This document shows positions 53,154 through 61,234 of a stretch of DNA of 64,000 nt, piece after piece. The DNA is from Pseudooceanicola marinus (GTDB lineage Bacteria > Pseudomonadota > Alphaproteobacteria > Rhodobacterales > Rhodobacteraceae), in contig NZ_JAIVMC010000007.1 of the NCBI RefSeq assembly GCF_020177265.1, forward strand, positions 62,001-126,000, given 5' to 3'. Numbering within the stretch: position 1 is the stretch's first letter; each line of letters opens with the position of its first letter. The position numbers and the translations under genes are program-made. The notes below the pieces were generated by a model. That model made no database searches and had not been told where the DNA came from. It was given only the letters and a program-made list of their open reading frames with translations.

Positions 53154-53177
53154 TCATGACAGTCCCTGATGTCATGA
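53154..53177. promoter_or_regulatory. Dyad-symmetric site upstream of cpaB
   Basis: TCATGACA (53154-53161) and TGTCATGA (53170-53177) form a perfect 8-bp inverted repeat with an 8-bp spacer in the gap between the second pilin gene and cpaB. The form suits a dimeric regulator; no regulator gene is adjacent. Confidence 0.5.
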
Positions 53178-53224
53178 CGACAGAATGTGACGAAATCAGG
53201 GTTCGACTTGGGAGTTGCGAAGGC

Positions 53225-53422
53225 CTATCGGGTGACAGGCTTTTCGCGCATGGTCGTAGCCGTCGATTCCGTTGCGAGGTCGGTGGCATCCGAGATGGCC
53301 GCAAACAGCAGCATGCACAGCGCAATGACCATCGCGCAAAGGGCCACCCAATCGACGGTGATGGCTCCGGCTTCCGCTTTCGCGAAACGCCGCGTGGCGG
53401 GGAGGATCTTTGTCCCGAACAC
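53225..53422 (-). CDS. Second Flp-type pilin, GTG start
   Basis: The protein has 65 residues. The N-terminal basic leader (MFGTKILPATRRFAKAEAG) precedes the pilin helix AITVDWVALCAMVIALCMLL. This parallels the major pilin (ESGAVTVDWVVLTAAVVAL), so it belongs to the same Flp family. The leader cleavage site would be Gly19 in AEAG. The helix carries two cysteines, and the C-terminal part is short and charged. Translation starts at a GTG with GAGAGGGCGATAAA upstream. It follows a strong terminator after the major pilin, so lower expression is expected, in keeping with a minor pilin. Confidence 0.75.
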   Translation of the reverse strand: MFGTKILPATRRFAKAEAGAITVDWVALCAMVIALCMLLFAAISDATDLATESTATTMREKPVTR

Positions 53423-53470
53423 TTTATCGCCCTCTCGTGAAGACTTGGCCGTTGTCGCGATTGGCTACGA

Positions 53471-53500
53471 AAAAGGCCGCGTCGCGGTGACGCGGCCTTC
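53471..53500 (-). terminator. Strong terminator after the major Flp pilin gene
   Basis: AAGGCCGCGTC (53473-53483) and GACGCGGCCTT (53489-53499) form a perfect 11-bp stem with a 5-nt loop; an A run on the left is a U run on the minus strand. It lies 23 bp after the pilin stop. Confidence 0.85.
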
Positions 53501-53522
53501 TGCCAAGAAACTGGCGCGATAC

Positions 53523-53717
53523 TTACTGGCCGGTGTCCACGTTGATCGTGCCTTCGTCCATGGCCTCGGAGACGTTCTCGCCCATGTCGGTCACGCCGGT
53601 CGAGATGGCGGAGTAGGCTGCGCCACCCAGGGCAACGACGGCTGCGGTCAGCACGACCCAGTCAACGGTCACGGCGCCGGATTCGTTCTTGCGGAAGTTC
53701 TTGATGAAGTTGATCAT
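53523..53717 (-). CDS. flp: Major Flp pilin
   Basis: This 64-residue protein has a basic leader (MINFIKNFRKNESG) followed by the hydrophobic pilin helix AVTVDWVVLTAAVVALGGAA and an acidic tail (DMGENVSEAMDEGTINVDTG). Rhodobacterales Flp pilins carry Asp-Trp where most Flp pilins have Glu-Tyr in the GATAIEYG motif. Cleavage by CpaA after the Gly of ESG yields a pilin of about 50 residues. GGAGGGACAAGACC precedes the ATG at 53717. The gene is the first of the Tad locus and is followed by a strong terminator, consistent with high expression. Confidence 0.88.
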   Translation of the reverse strand: MINFIKNFRKNESGAVTVDWVVLTAAVVALGGAAYSAISTGVTDMGENVSEAMDEGTINVDTGQ

Positions 53718-53739
53718 GGTCTTGTCCCTCCAAAGGATC

Positions 53740-53906
53740 ACTAGGTTTCATATGCTCCGCTTCGATGTTTGGCGTGGCCCGTTGCTCTCTCTCTTGGGTC
53801 ACCATCTCTGCGGCACGGGTTATTTATAGCTCTTGGATTCGGGCAGGAATTGGGCACCTTTGTAGCGAAAAAGCAGTTTGTTTAAGTTCCCAAGTGACAT
53901 GGGGTT
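53740..53906. promoter_or_regulatory. Divergent promoter region of flp and the transglycosylase gene
   Basis: An A+T-richer stretch between the two divergent genes. On the minus strand TATAAA near 53822-53828 is a good -10 for flp, about 105 bp before its start, with no convincing -35. No clear promoter is seen for the other direction. Confidence 0.4.
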
Positions 53907-54941
53907 ATGTCTTTGAAACTGAACAATTTAAAAAGATGCTGGCAGGGCGTTTTTCCTCTTGGAGGCCTGTTTTTCGTAGGGGCAGTCGGTGCAAATGGGC
54001 CGCGAAATCTGGAAGATGGCTCCCGATTCCCGGCTTTCGCAGCCTTCAGCCGTCCCTTTGATCGGCCGCCCAGACGGGCGCTGCGCGGCCAATGCCTGGT
54101 TTGGGCGCTGACGATGGGCCTGCTTGGGGCTCCGGGGCAGGGCGTCGCACAGGCGCAGACCGAGGGCGCGAGCCGGACGCCGCCCCCCTTCAAGGATTTC
54201 ACCCATCGGACGGTGCGCCCGCCGGAGCCGGGCGCGAAGAAGCGGATCACGGTGCAGATCACCCCCACGGCGCCGCCAGCGGCCGTCGCACGGCCACAGG
54301 CGGCGCCCACGGGAGGCGCCACCAGCGGGGCGGGGACTACCCCGGGCAAGGGGCGGTTCGGCTGGTTCTGGCAGGCCATGTCGCCGGCGATGGAAGCCAG
54401 CGGGCCGGGGCGGCTGGAACCGGCGCTGACCGCATTGGCCACCGCACCCGAGGCGCAGGCGGTGCCCGCGCCGCGCCTCGGCCCGTTGATGGAGATCGCC
54501 CGCGCTCATACGGCGCCGATCCTGCTGCATTCGGCCGGAACTCGGGTGTCGCCCGCGCTGGTGCTGGCGGTTATCGCGGTGGAATCGTCGGGCGATGCGG
54601 GGGCGCAAAGCCGCGCCGGTGCCCAGGGGCTGATGCAGCTGATGCCCGACACCGCGATGCGCTATGGCGTGTCCGATCCTTTCGATGCGGATCAGAACAT
54701 CGCGGGGGGCATCGCCTTCCTGGATGACCTGATGGACCGCTTCGCGGGGGACCCGATCATGGTGCTGGCGGGCTACAACGCGGGCGAGACGCAGCTGGCC
54801 GACCATGGCGGCGTGCCCGATTTCGCCGAGACCCGGGACTATGTGCCCAAGGTGCTGGCCGCCTTCGCCGTCGCCCGGGGCCTGTGCCTGACCCCGCCGG
54901 AGCTGATCTCGGACGGCTGCGTCTTCCGCCTGCCGGACTAG
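53907..54941 (+). CDS. Lytic transglycosylase (SLT family) divergent from flp
   Basis: The frame has 344 residues. The C-terminal SLT domain (about 190-335) has the catalytic glutamate in AVIAVESSGDAGAQSRAGAQ (Glu226 from this start), then GLMQLMPDTAMRYGV and MVLAGYNAGETQL. A Pro/Ala-rich linker (about 95-150) precedes it. The start is uncertain: an ATG at 53907 begins a possible signal (RCWQGVFPLGGLFFVGAVGA), and a second signal-like stretch, CLVWALTMGLLGAPGQGVAQ, lies at about 68-87. The gene may open peptidoglycan for the Flp pilus, which is inferred from its divergence from flp. Confidence 0.88.
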   Translation: MSLKLNNLKRCWQGVFPLGGLFFVGAVGANGPRNLEDGSRFPAFAAFSRPFDRPPRRALRGQCLVWALTMGLLGAPGQGVAQAQTEGASRTPPPFKDFTHRTVRPPEPGAKKRITVQITPTAPPAAVARPQAAPTGGATSGAGTTPGKGRFGWFWQAMSPAMEASGPGRLEPALTALATAPEAQAVPAPRLGPLMEIARAHTAPILLHSAGTRVSPALVLAVIAVESSGDAGAQSRAGAQGLMQLMPDTAMRYGVSDPFDADQNIAGGIAFLDDLMDRFAGDPIMVLAGYNAGETQLADHGGVPDFAETRDYVPKVLAAFAVARGLCLTPPELISDGCVFRLPD

Positions 54942-54974
54942 TCCCGCTTCGGCGATCCTGCACGCAGCGCAACG

Positions 54975-55006
54975 AAAAAGGCCCGGGCGTATCGCCCGGG
55001 CCTTGG
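54975..55006. terminator. Terminator between the transglycosylase gene and scoB
   Basis: AAGGCCCGGGCG (54978-54989) and CGCCCGGGCCTT (54993-55004) form a perfect 12-bp stem around TAT. The A run to its left makes it strongest for the minus-strand scoB transcript. Confidence 0.85.
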
Positions 55007-55027
55007 TGTTCCTGCGGGACGCTGCCC

Positions 55028-55651
55028 TCAGACGATGGTCGCCTCGGTGGCGTCGCGCATCTCCTGCTCGGTGACGCCATCGGCCAGTTCGACGATCTTC
55101 AGCCCGCCCTCGACCACGTCGAGGACCCCGAGGTTGGTGATGATGCGGTTGACCACGCCCGCGCCGGTCAGCGGCAGGGTGCAGGTCTTCAGCACCTTGC
55201 TTTCGCCGTGCTTGTTCTGATGGTCCATCACCACGATGACACGGCCGACGCCGGCCACCAGATCCATGGCGCCGCCCATGCCCTTCACCAGCTTGCCGGG
55301 GATCATCCAGTTGGCCAGGTCGCCCTTCTCGTCCACTTCCATGGCGCCCAGCACGGCCGCAGCGATCTTGCCGCCCCGGATCATCCCGAACGACATGGCG
55401 CTGTCGAAATAGGCCGTCTTGGGCAGCTCGGTGATGGTCTGCTTGCCGGCATTGATCAGGTCGGGGTCTTCCTCGCCCTCGTAGGGGAAGGGGCCCATGC
55501 CCAGCATCCCGTTCTCGGACTGAAGCGTGATGTCCTTGTCGCCCACGTAGTTCGCCACCAGCGTCGGGATCCCGATGCCGAGGTTCACGTACATGCCGTC
55601 TTCAAGTTCCTCCGCCGCACGGGCGGCCATCTGGTTACGGTCCCAGGGCAT
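55028..55651 (-). CDS. scoB: 3-oxoacid CoA-transferase subunit B
   Basis: The protein has 207 residues. The catalytic glutamate is Glu46 in TLQSENGMLGMGPFP, the class I CoA-transferase beta-subunit signature. MYVNLGIGIPTLVANYV and LPLTGAGVVNRIITNLGVLD are further hallmarks. With ScoA it moves CoA from succinyl-CoA to acetoacetate or a similar oxoacid in ketone-body or PHB-related metabolism. AGAGGAGGACAGTG precedes the ATG at 55651. Unusually, it is separated from scoA by a photoreceptor kinase gene on the same strand, 24 bp upstream of it. Confidence 0.93.
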   Translation of the reverse strand: MPWDRNQMAARAAEELEDGMYVNLGIGIPTLVANYVGDKDITLQSENGMLGMGPFPYEGEEDPDLINAGKQTITELPKTAYFDSAMSFGMIRGGKIAAAVLGAMEVDEKGDLANWMIPGKLVKGMGGAMDLVAGVGRVIVVMDHQNKHGESKVLKTCTLPLTGAGVVNRIITNLGVLDVVEGGLKIVELADGVTEQEMRDATEATIV

Positions 55652-55675
55652 CACTGTCCTCCTCTTTGAACCTGT

Positions 55676-56716
55676 CTATGCGGTCAGGGTCACGCCGGAC
55701 AGGTCCAGCGTCACCACGGTGCCTGTCGCACCTGTTTTTACATCCAGCGTCCCGTTCAGCTGGCGGATCAGCCCGGCGATGACCGAGCTGCCGACCGAGC
55801 TGGCCTCGGGCCAGCTCACACCCTCGGGCATGCCGACCCCGTCATCGGCGACGGTCACCCGCAGGCTCTGCCCCGGCAGGGCCTGCACCCGCAGGTCCAC
55901 GCGCCCGGTCTCCCGCCCAATGAAGGCATGCTGCAGCGCGTTGGTCAGGATCTCGGAGACGATCATGCCCATGTGGATTGCGGCCTCGGATTCGGCCTCT
56001 GCGTCTTCCACGTCGACGTTCACCGTCAGGCCGGGGCGGCCATCCAGCGCCTGGGTCGCCGCCGCCAGGCGCGAGAAGTAGGCGCCGAGAGACACGGTAT
56101 CCATGTTGCGCCGCCGTTCGGGGTTCGACAACTCCTGGTACAGCACCTGAAGGCTCTCGATGCGGCGCGACAACTGCTGGAACTGGTCTTGCGCGGCGCC
56201 AGCCCCACGCCCGTACATCCGGGTCAGCGAGACGATCATCGACAGGTGGTTCTTCACCCGGTGCTGCACCTCGCGCATGGCGTGGCGCACGGCATTGGGC
56301 GACAGCACGTCCTCGACCTCGGCCAGGGGTTTCTGGATGCCCAGGAAATAGCGCAAGGAGCCGTCCTCGAAGAAGATCGGGGCCAGCATCAACCGGTTGG
56401 TGAAAACTTCGCCATCGGCGCGGTAATTCACCAGGTCGACGGTACAGTCGGTCTGGGTCGCGATCGCGTCGCGCAGACGTTTCACGTCGTCCGGGTCGGT
56501 GCCCTCCCCCTGTAGGAAGCGGCAGTTGCGCCCGATGGCCATCTGGGCGTTGTAGCCGGTCACCCGTTCGAACGCGCGGTTCACGTAAACGATGGGGTTG
56601 TCGGGCAGGGAGGGGTCGGTCAGCACCATGGAGATCCTCGATCCGGCAAGCGTCTCGAAGGCTTCCATGTGGGTCAGGGGCTGAATCTCAACCCGGTTTT
56701 CGGCGTCCATCGTCAT
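55676..56716 (-). CDS. LOV-domain blue-light sensor histidine kinase (HWE/HisKA_2 type)
   Basis: The protein has 346 residues. The LOV domain (about 18-130) holds the photoactive cysteine in GRNCRFLQGEGTD (Cys65), flavin-contacting asparagines in VNYRADGEVFTNRLML and the glutamine of FLGIQ. A coupling helix leads to the HisKA_2 phosphoacceptor HRVKNHLSMIVSL (His152). The ATPase domain shows MIVSEILTNALQHAFIG (N box), VTVADDGVGMPEG (G1) and SVGSSVIAGLIRQLNGTLDV. It is soluble. No response regulator is adjacent. It lies between scoA and scoB in the same direction, which is unusual. Blue-light sensing is inferred from the intact motif. Confidence 0.92.
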   Translation of the reverse strand: MTMDAENRVEIQPLTHMEAFETLAGSRISMVLTDPSLPDNPIVYVNRAFERVTGYNAQMAIGRNCRFLQGEGTDPDDVKRLRDAIATQTDCTVDLVNYRADGEVFTNRLMLAPIFFEDGSLRYFLGIQKPLAEVEDVLSPNAVRHAMREVQHRVKNHLSMIVSLTRMYGRGAGAAQDQFQQLSRRIESLQVLYQELSNPERRRNMDTVSLGAYFSRLAAATQALDGRPGLTVNVDVEDAEAESEAAIHMGMIVSEILTNALQHAFIGRETGRVDLRVQALPGQSLRVTVADDGVGMPEGVSWPEASSVGSSVIAGLIRQLNGTLDVKTGATGTVVTLDLSGVTLTA

Positions 56717-56824
56717 GTAGCGTCTGTGTCGTCTCTCTCGTGGGCCGGCGCGACTTTTGCCGCGCCCGGGCCCTATGTGGTGGCCGTGGGTGCTTCTGCA
56801 ACCCGGGGGCCTGTGCGTGTCCGC

Positions 56825-57523
56825 TCAGGCAGCGGGTCGCGTCGTGACCTTCTCGATCCGCTTTTCGTGCTCGCCCTGGATCAGGCGGTGCACGTAGATG
56901 CCGGGCAGGTGGATGTGATCGGGGTCCAGCTCGCCAGGTTCGACGATCTCCTCGACCTCCATCACGCAGACCTTGCCGCACATCGCAGCCGGCGGATTGA
57001 AGTTGCGGGCGGTCTTGCGGAAGATGGCGTTGCCGGTGGTGTCCGCCTTCCAGGCCTTCACGATCGACAGATCGGCAAAGATGCCTTCCTCCATGATGTA
57101 GGTCTCGCCCTTGAACTCCTTGTGTTCCTTGCCCTCGGCGATCAGGGTGCCGACGCCGGTCTTGGTGTAGAAACCGGGGATGCCCGCGCCACCGGCGCGC
57201 ATGCGCTCGGCCAGGGTGCCCTGGGGATTGAATTCCAGCTCCAGCTCGCCCGAAAGGTACTGGCGCATGAATTCCGCGTTCTCGCCCACGTAGGAGGAGA
57301 TCATCTTCTTCACCTGCTTGGTCTGCAGCAGGATGCCGATGCCGAAGTCATCGACGCCGGCGTTGTTGGAGGCGAAGGTCAGATCCTTGGTGCCTGCCTC
57401 CTTGATCGCATCCAGCAGAAGTTCGGGAATACCGCACAGGCCGAAGCCGCCGGCGGCGATCTGCATGCCGTCAAAGAGCAGCCCGTCGAGCGCTTCCGCG
57501 GCGGAGCCGTACACTTTCTTCAT
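56825..57523 (-). CDS. scoA: 3-oxoacid CoA-transferase subunit A
   Basis: The protein has 232 residues and belongs to the class I CoA-transferase alpha subunits. It begins [20 protein letters not shown] and contains [60 protein letters not shown] and [20 protein letters not shown]. It pairs with ScoB to transfer CoA to 3-oxoacids. A 108-bp gap follows before the LOV kinase gene, so the kinase and scoB may be on the same transcript or have an extra promoter. GGAGGAATTCC precedes the ATG. Its length is typical. Confidence 0.94.
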   Translation of the reverse strand: MKKVYGSAAEALDGLLFDGMQIAAGGFGLCGIPELLLDAIKEAGTKDLTFASNNAGVDDFGIGILLQTKQVKKMISSYVGENAEFMRQYLSGELELEFNPQGTLAERMRAGGAGIPGFYTKTGVGTLIAEGKEHKEFKGETYIMEEGIFADLSIVKAWKADTTGNAIFRKTARNFNPPAAMCGKVCVMEVEEIVEPGELDPDHIHLPGIYVHRLIQGEHEKRIEKVTTRPAA

Positions 57524-57614
57524 GGAATTCCTCCTCAGAACTTGTTGCCTCTGTCTTGCCGACGAGGGGGCTCGAAGTCAAATGCTAGGCGCCATATACG
57601 GGTTTCCACGGTAA

Positions 57615-57642
57615 GACCCGCCGCCCTTCAGGGCGACGGGTC
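57615..57642 (-). terminator. Hairpin between the L,D-transpeptidase gene and scoA
   Basis: GACCCG-c-CGCCC pairs with GGGCG-a-CGGGTC around TTCA. There is no pronounced T run on the minus strand, so termination of the transpeptidase transcript is only probable. Confidence 0.5.
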
Positions 57643-57680
57643 ATCCGGGAGATGAGGCCTTGCGCGTCCGACGCGCGGGA

Positions 57681-58292
57681 TCAGATGATCCGCACCTGCG
57701 TCCCGATCGGGGTGGCCGCGAACAGCTCCTCGATGGAGGGGTTGTAGAGGCCGATGCAGCCGTCCGAGCTTTGCCGGCCGATCTTGCGCGTGTCATGGGT
57801 GCCGTGGATCAGGTAGGCGGGCCAGCTGAGGTACATGGCATGGGTGCCCAGCGGGTTGTCGGGGCCGGGGGGCATGTACTGCAGTTCGGGGTTGCGCTCC
57901 TTCATGGAGGCCGTGGGGGTCCAGTCGGGGCCCACCTTCTTGCGCACCACCTCGGTGTAGCCACGCTTGGTCAGCTCTTCCGAGGCGGGGACGGAGGTGG
58001 GGTAGATGCGATAATCGCTTTCATCGCCGGACCAGTAGTGCAGCGCGCGCGAGGCGGTGTCGCAGACGATGGCGGCCACGCCCAGCGTGTCGAAGTGATC
58101 GCGCCAGTCCTGCCGCACGAAGCTGGAGGTGTTGCGCCGCACCGGCGCCTGTTCCGGCGCGGGGATCAGCGGCGGCGGGCCATCCGTGGCGGCCTGCGCG
58201 CGGGCGGTGGCAGGGACCAGGGTGGCGGCTGCGCCGGTCAGCAGGAGCTTGCGGCGGGACAGCCGGCTGGCGGACAGGGGGGAAGGGGACAT
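57681..58292 (-). CDS. L,D-transpeptidase (YkuD domain)
   Basis: The protein has 203 residues. The N-terminus SRLSRRKLLLTGAAATLVPA is a Tat-like (twin-arginine) signal with likely cleavage at ARAQA. The YkuD catalytic segment YLIHGTHDTRKIGRQSSDGC contains His163, His166, Ser176 and the nucleophile Cys179, followed by IGLYN. The enzyme cross-links peptidoglycan (3-3 links) or attaches lipoproteins to it. MPPGPDNPLGTHAMYLSWPA is the conserved strand before the active site. The gene lies between scoA and topA on the same strand and is probably monocistronic. Confidence 0.9.
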   Translation of the reverse strand: MSPSPLSASRLSRRKLLLTGAAATLVPATARAQAATDGPPPLIPAPEQAPVRRNTSSFVRQDWRDHFDTLGVAAIVCDTASRALHYWSGDESDYRIYPTSVPASEELTKRGYTEVVRKKVGPDWTPTASMKERNPELQYMPPGPDNPLGTHAMYLSWPAYLIHGTHDTRKIGRQSSDGCIGLYNPSIEELFAATPIGTQVRII

Positions 58293-58422
58293 GATCTCTC
58301 CGGTCTGGCTTGCAGGGTCTGCGACACAAGATCGGGATCAAGGGGCCGAGTGGCCAATCACAACTCCGGGACGGGGCGTGAGTGCGCCTCCCGGGCCACA
58401 GGGGACCGGGAAGCGGCGGGCG

Positions 58423-61098
58423 TCATTCCGCGCCGGAGGCCTTGGGCGCGGCCTTCTTCGCCGGAGCCTTCTTGGCTGCCGGTTTCTTGGCGGTGGTCGA
58501 TTTCGCCGCCGGCTTCTTGGCCGCAGACTTCGCCGGTGCCTTCTTGGCGGTGGTTTTCTTCGCGGCAGCCTTCTTCGGCGCGACCTTCTTGCCGGTCTTG
58601 GCGGCGCGTTCGGCGATCAGCTCCACCGCCTTGTCCAGGGTCACCGTGTCCGGCTCGACCCCTTCGGGCAGGGTGGCGTTGATCTTTTCCCACTTCACGT
58701 AGGGGCCGTACTTGCCTTCCAGCAGCTGCACCGGCGCGCCCGCCTCGGGGTGCTCGCCCAGCTCCTTCAGCACCTTGGCCTGGCCGCGGCCCTTGCGGGA
58801 GGCGACCTTCTCCGCCAACAGCTGCACCGCGCGGTTCATGCCCACGGTCCAGACCTCGTCCAGCCCTTCGAGGTTGGCGTTGGTGCCGCCCCGGTCGGAG
58901 GTGCTCTCCGCGTGCTTGATGTAGGGGCCATAGCGGCCGATGTTGGCCCAGACGTTCACCCCGTCCTCCGGGTGCTGGCCGATCAGCCGCGGCAGGGCCA
59001 GCAGGCGCACGGCCTCTTCCAGGGTCAGATCCTCCGGCGCCCACTCCTTCGGCACCGACTGGCGCGGGGGCTTCTTGTTGTCTTCCGTCACCTCGCCGCG
59101 CTGGCAGTAGGGACCGAAGCGGCCCTTCATGACGTAGATCTTGTCGCCATTGTCCTCGCCCAGGAACTTGCCCTCGGGCGGGATCGCGCTGGCCTCGGCC
59201 TCGGGGTTCGGGGGGCCGAAGGGACGGGTGTAGCGGCATTCGGGGTATTGCGAGCAGCCGATGAAGGCGCCGCCCGAGCGCGCGGTGCGCATCGACAGCC
59301 GGCCCTTGCCGCAGTTCGGGCACAGGCGCGGATCGCTGCCATCCTCGGTCGGCGGGAAGAGATGCGGCTCCAGCACCTCGTTGATCTTGTCCAGCACCTC
59401 GGTGATGCGCAACTCGGACGTCTCGGCAATGGCGGCGGAGAAATCGCGCCAGAAGCGGTTCAGCACGTCCTTGTAGTCGCGGTCACCGGCCGACACGTCG
59501 TCCAGTTCTTCCTCAAGATCCGCGGTGAAGTCATATTCCACGTATTTCTTGAAGTAGTTGGACAGGAAGGCGATCACCAGCCGGCCCTTGTCCTCGGGGA
59601 TCAGGCGGTTCTTGTCCTTGATGACATAGCCGCGATCCTGGATCGTGGTCACGATCGAGGCGTAGGTGGAGGGGCGCCCGATGCCCAGCTCTTCCATCCG
59701 CTTGACCAGCGTCGCCTCGGTGTAGCGCGGCGGCGGCTGCGTGAAATGCTGTTCCGGGTTGATCTCGGACTTGGCGGTCTTCTCGCCCTCGTGGATCTGC
59801 GGCAGGCGCTTGTCGTCGTCATCGACAACATCGTCGCGGCCTTCTTCGTAGACCCGCAGGAAGCCGTCGAACAACACGACCTGGCCGGTGGCGCGCAGGC
59901 CGACCTGGCGGTCCTGGCTGCCGATCTCGACCGTGGTGCGTTCCATCCGGGCGCCTTCCATCTGGCAGGCCAGGGTGCGTTTCCAGATCAGGTCGTAAAG
60001 CTTGCGCTGATCCTCCGACAGACCCAGGGCGGCGGCGTCCTTGGTCATGTCGGTGGGGCGGATGCACTCGTGCGCTTCCTGGGCGTTCTTCGCCTTGTTC
60101 TTGTAGACCCGCGGGCTGTCCGGCACGTATTCCTTGCCGAAGCGGTCGGCGATGGCGTCGCGGCAGGCGCTGATGGCCTCGGGCGCCATGTCGATGCCGT
60201 CGGTCCGCATGTAGGTGATGTGCCCGGCCTCGTAGAGGCGCTGCGCGGTGTTCATCGCGGCCCGGGCGCCCATGCCGAACTTGCGGCTCGCCTCCTGCTG
60301 CAGGGTGGAGGTCATGAAGGGCGGGCTGGGATTGCGCGAGGCGGGCTTGGCCTCGACCGAGGTCACGGTCAGGTCGCGGCTGTTGATCGCCTGCACGGCC
60401 ATCTCGGCCTGGGTCTCGTTCTCGATGGAGAACTTGTCGAGCTTGTCACCGGCCAGCGTGGTCAGCCGGGCCTCGAACTCCTGACCGCGGGGCGTGGTCA
60501 GGATGGCTTTCACCGTCCAGTATTCACGGGGCTTGAAGGCCTCGATCTCCATCTCGCGTTCGACGATCAGGCGCAGACAGACAGATTGCACCCGGCCGGC
60601 GGATTTCGCGCCGGGCAGCTTGCGCCACAGCACGGGCGACAGGTTGAAGCCCACCAGGTAGTCCAGCGCGCGGCGGGCGAGATAGGCATGCACCAGGTCC
60701 TCGTCCACCTGCCGGGGGTTCTTCATCGCCTCGGTCACCGCCGTCTTGGTGATCGCGTTGAAGACCACGCGGCTGACCGGCGTGTCCTTCTTCAGCGCCT
60801 TGCGGTTGCGCAGGGCCTCTTCCAGGTGCCACGAAATCGCCTCCCCTTCGCGATCGGGGTCAGTGGCGAGGATCAGGGCGTTGTCGTCCTTCAGGGCGTC
60901 GGCGATGGCCTTCACATGCTTCTTGCTGTCGCTGGCCACCTCCCATTTCATGTCGAATTCATGCTCGGGATCGACCGAGCCGTCTTTCGGAGGCAGGTCG
61001 CGCACATGGCCGTAGGACGCGAGAACGGTGTAGTCGGATCCCAGATATTTGTTGATTGTCTTGGCCTTGGCCGGGGATTCGACAACGACGACGGGCAT
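58423..61098 (-). CDS. topA: DNA topoisomerase I
   Basis: The protein has 891 residues. The TOPRIM domain begins PVVVVESPAKAKTINKYLGS and has ATDPDREGEAISWHL. The active tyrosine is Tyr296 in GHITYMRTDGID. Gate-domain segments include MTSTLQQEASRKFGMGARAA. One four-Cys zinc finger (CPNCGKGRLSMRTARSGGAF, then CSQYPEC) and several repeat-like C-terminal domains (KYGPYVKWEKINA-type) follow. The protein ends in a Lys/Ala-rich tail of about 50 residues (KKAAAKK and AKKPAAK repeats), like histone H1. It relaxes negative supercoils. The ATG at 61098 has AAAGGAAC upstream. Confidence 0.96.
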   Translation of the reverse strand: MPVVVVESPAKAKTINKYLGSDYTVLASYGHVRDLPPKDGSVDPEHEFDMKWEVASDSKKHVKAIADALKDDNALILATDPDREGEAISWHLEEALRNRKALKKDTPVSRVVFNAITKTAVTEAMKNPRQVDEDLVHAYLARRALDYLVGFNLSPVLWRKLPGAKSAGRVQSVCLRLIVEREMEIEAFKPREYWTVKAILTTPRGQEFEARLTTLAGDKLDKFSIENETQAEMAVQAINSRDLTVTSVEAKPASRNPSPPFMTSTLQQEASRKFGMGARAAMNTAQRLYEAGHITYMRTDGIDMAPEAISACRDAIADRFGKEYVPDSPRVYKNKAKNAQEAHECIRPTDMTKDAAALGLSEDQRKLYDLIWKRTLACQMEGARMERTTVEIGSQDRQVGLRATGQVVLFDGFLRVYEEGRDDVVDDDDKRLPQIHEGEKTAKSEINPEQHFTQPPPRYTEATLVKRMEELGIGRPSTYASIVTTIQDRGYVIKDKNRLIPEDKGRLVIAFLSNYFKKYVEYDFTADLEEELDDVSAGDRDYKDVLNRFWRDFSAAIAETSELRITEVLDKINEVLEPHLFPPTEDGSDPRLCPNCGKGRLSMRTARSGGAFIGCSQYPECRYTRPFGPPNPEAEASAIPPEGKFLGEDNGDKIYVMKGRFGPYCQRGEVTEDNKKPPRQSVPKEWAPEDLTLEEAVRLLALPRLIGQHPEDGVNVWANIGRYGPYIKHAESTSDRGGTNANLEGLDEVWTVGMNRAVQLLAEKVASRKGRGQAKVLKELGEHPEAGAPVQLLEGKYGPYVKWEKINATLPEGVEPDTVTLDKAVELIAERAAKTGKKVAPKKAAAKKTTAKKAPAKSAAKKPAAKSTTAKKPAAKKAPAKKAAPKASGAE

Positions 61099-61234
61099 GC
61101 GTGTTCCTTTCGCTGGACGGCTCGACTCGAAAGACGCGCCTTGGCGGCGGAACATGTGGGCTGGCAGGGCTGATTGTCAATGGAGGCAATCCTGCCTATG
61201 GCCCCGGGCCCTGCTGCGGCGCGGCAAAGGGCGA

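Noticed and set aside
58129-61173. A 1014-codon frame opposite topA
   Set aside because: It is antisense to an intact topoisomerase with all active-site motifs and has no domain of its own.
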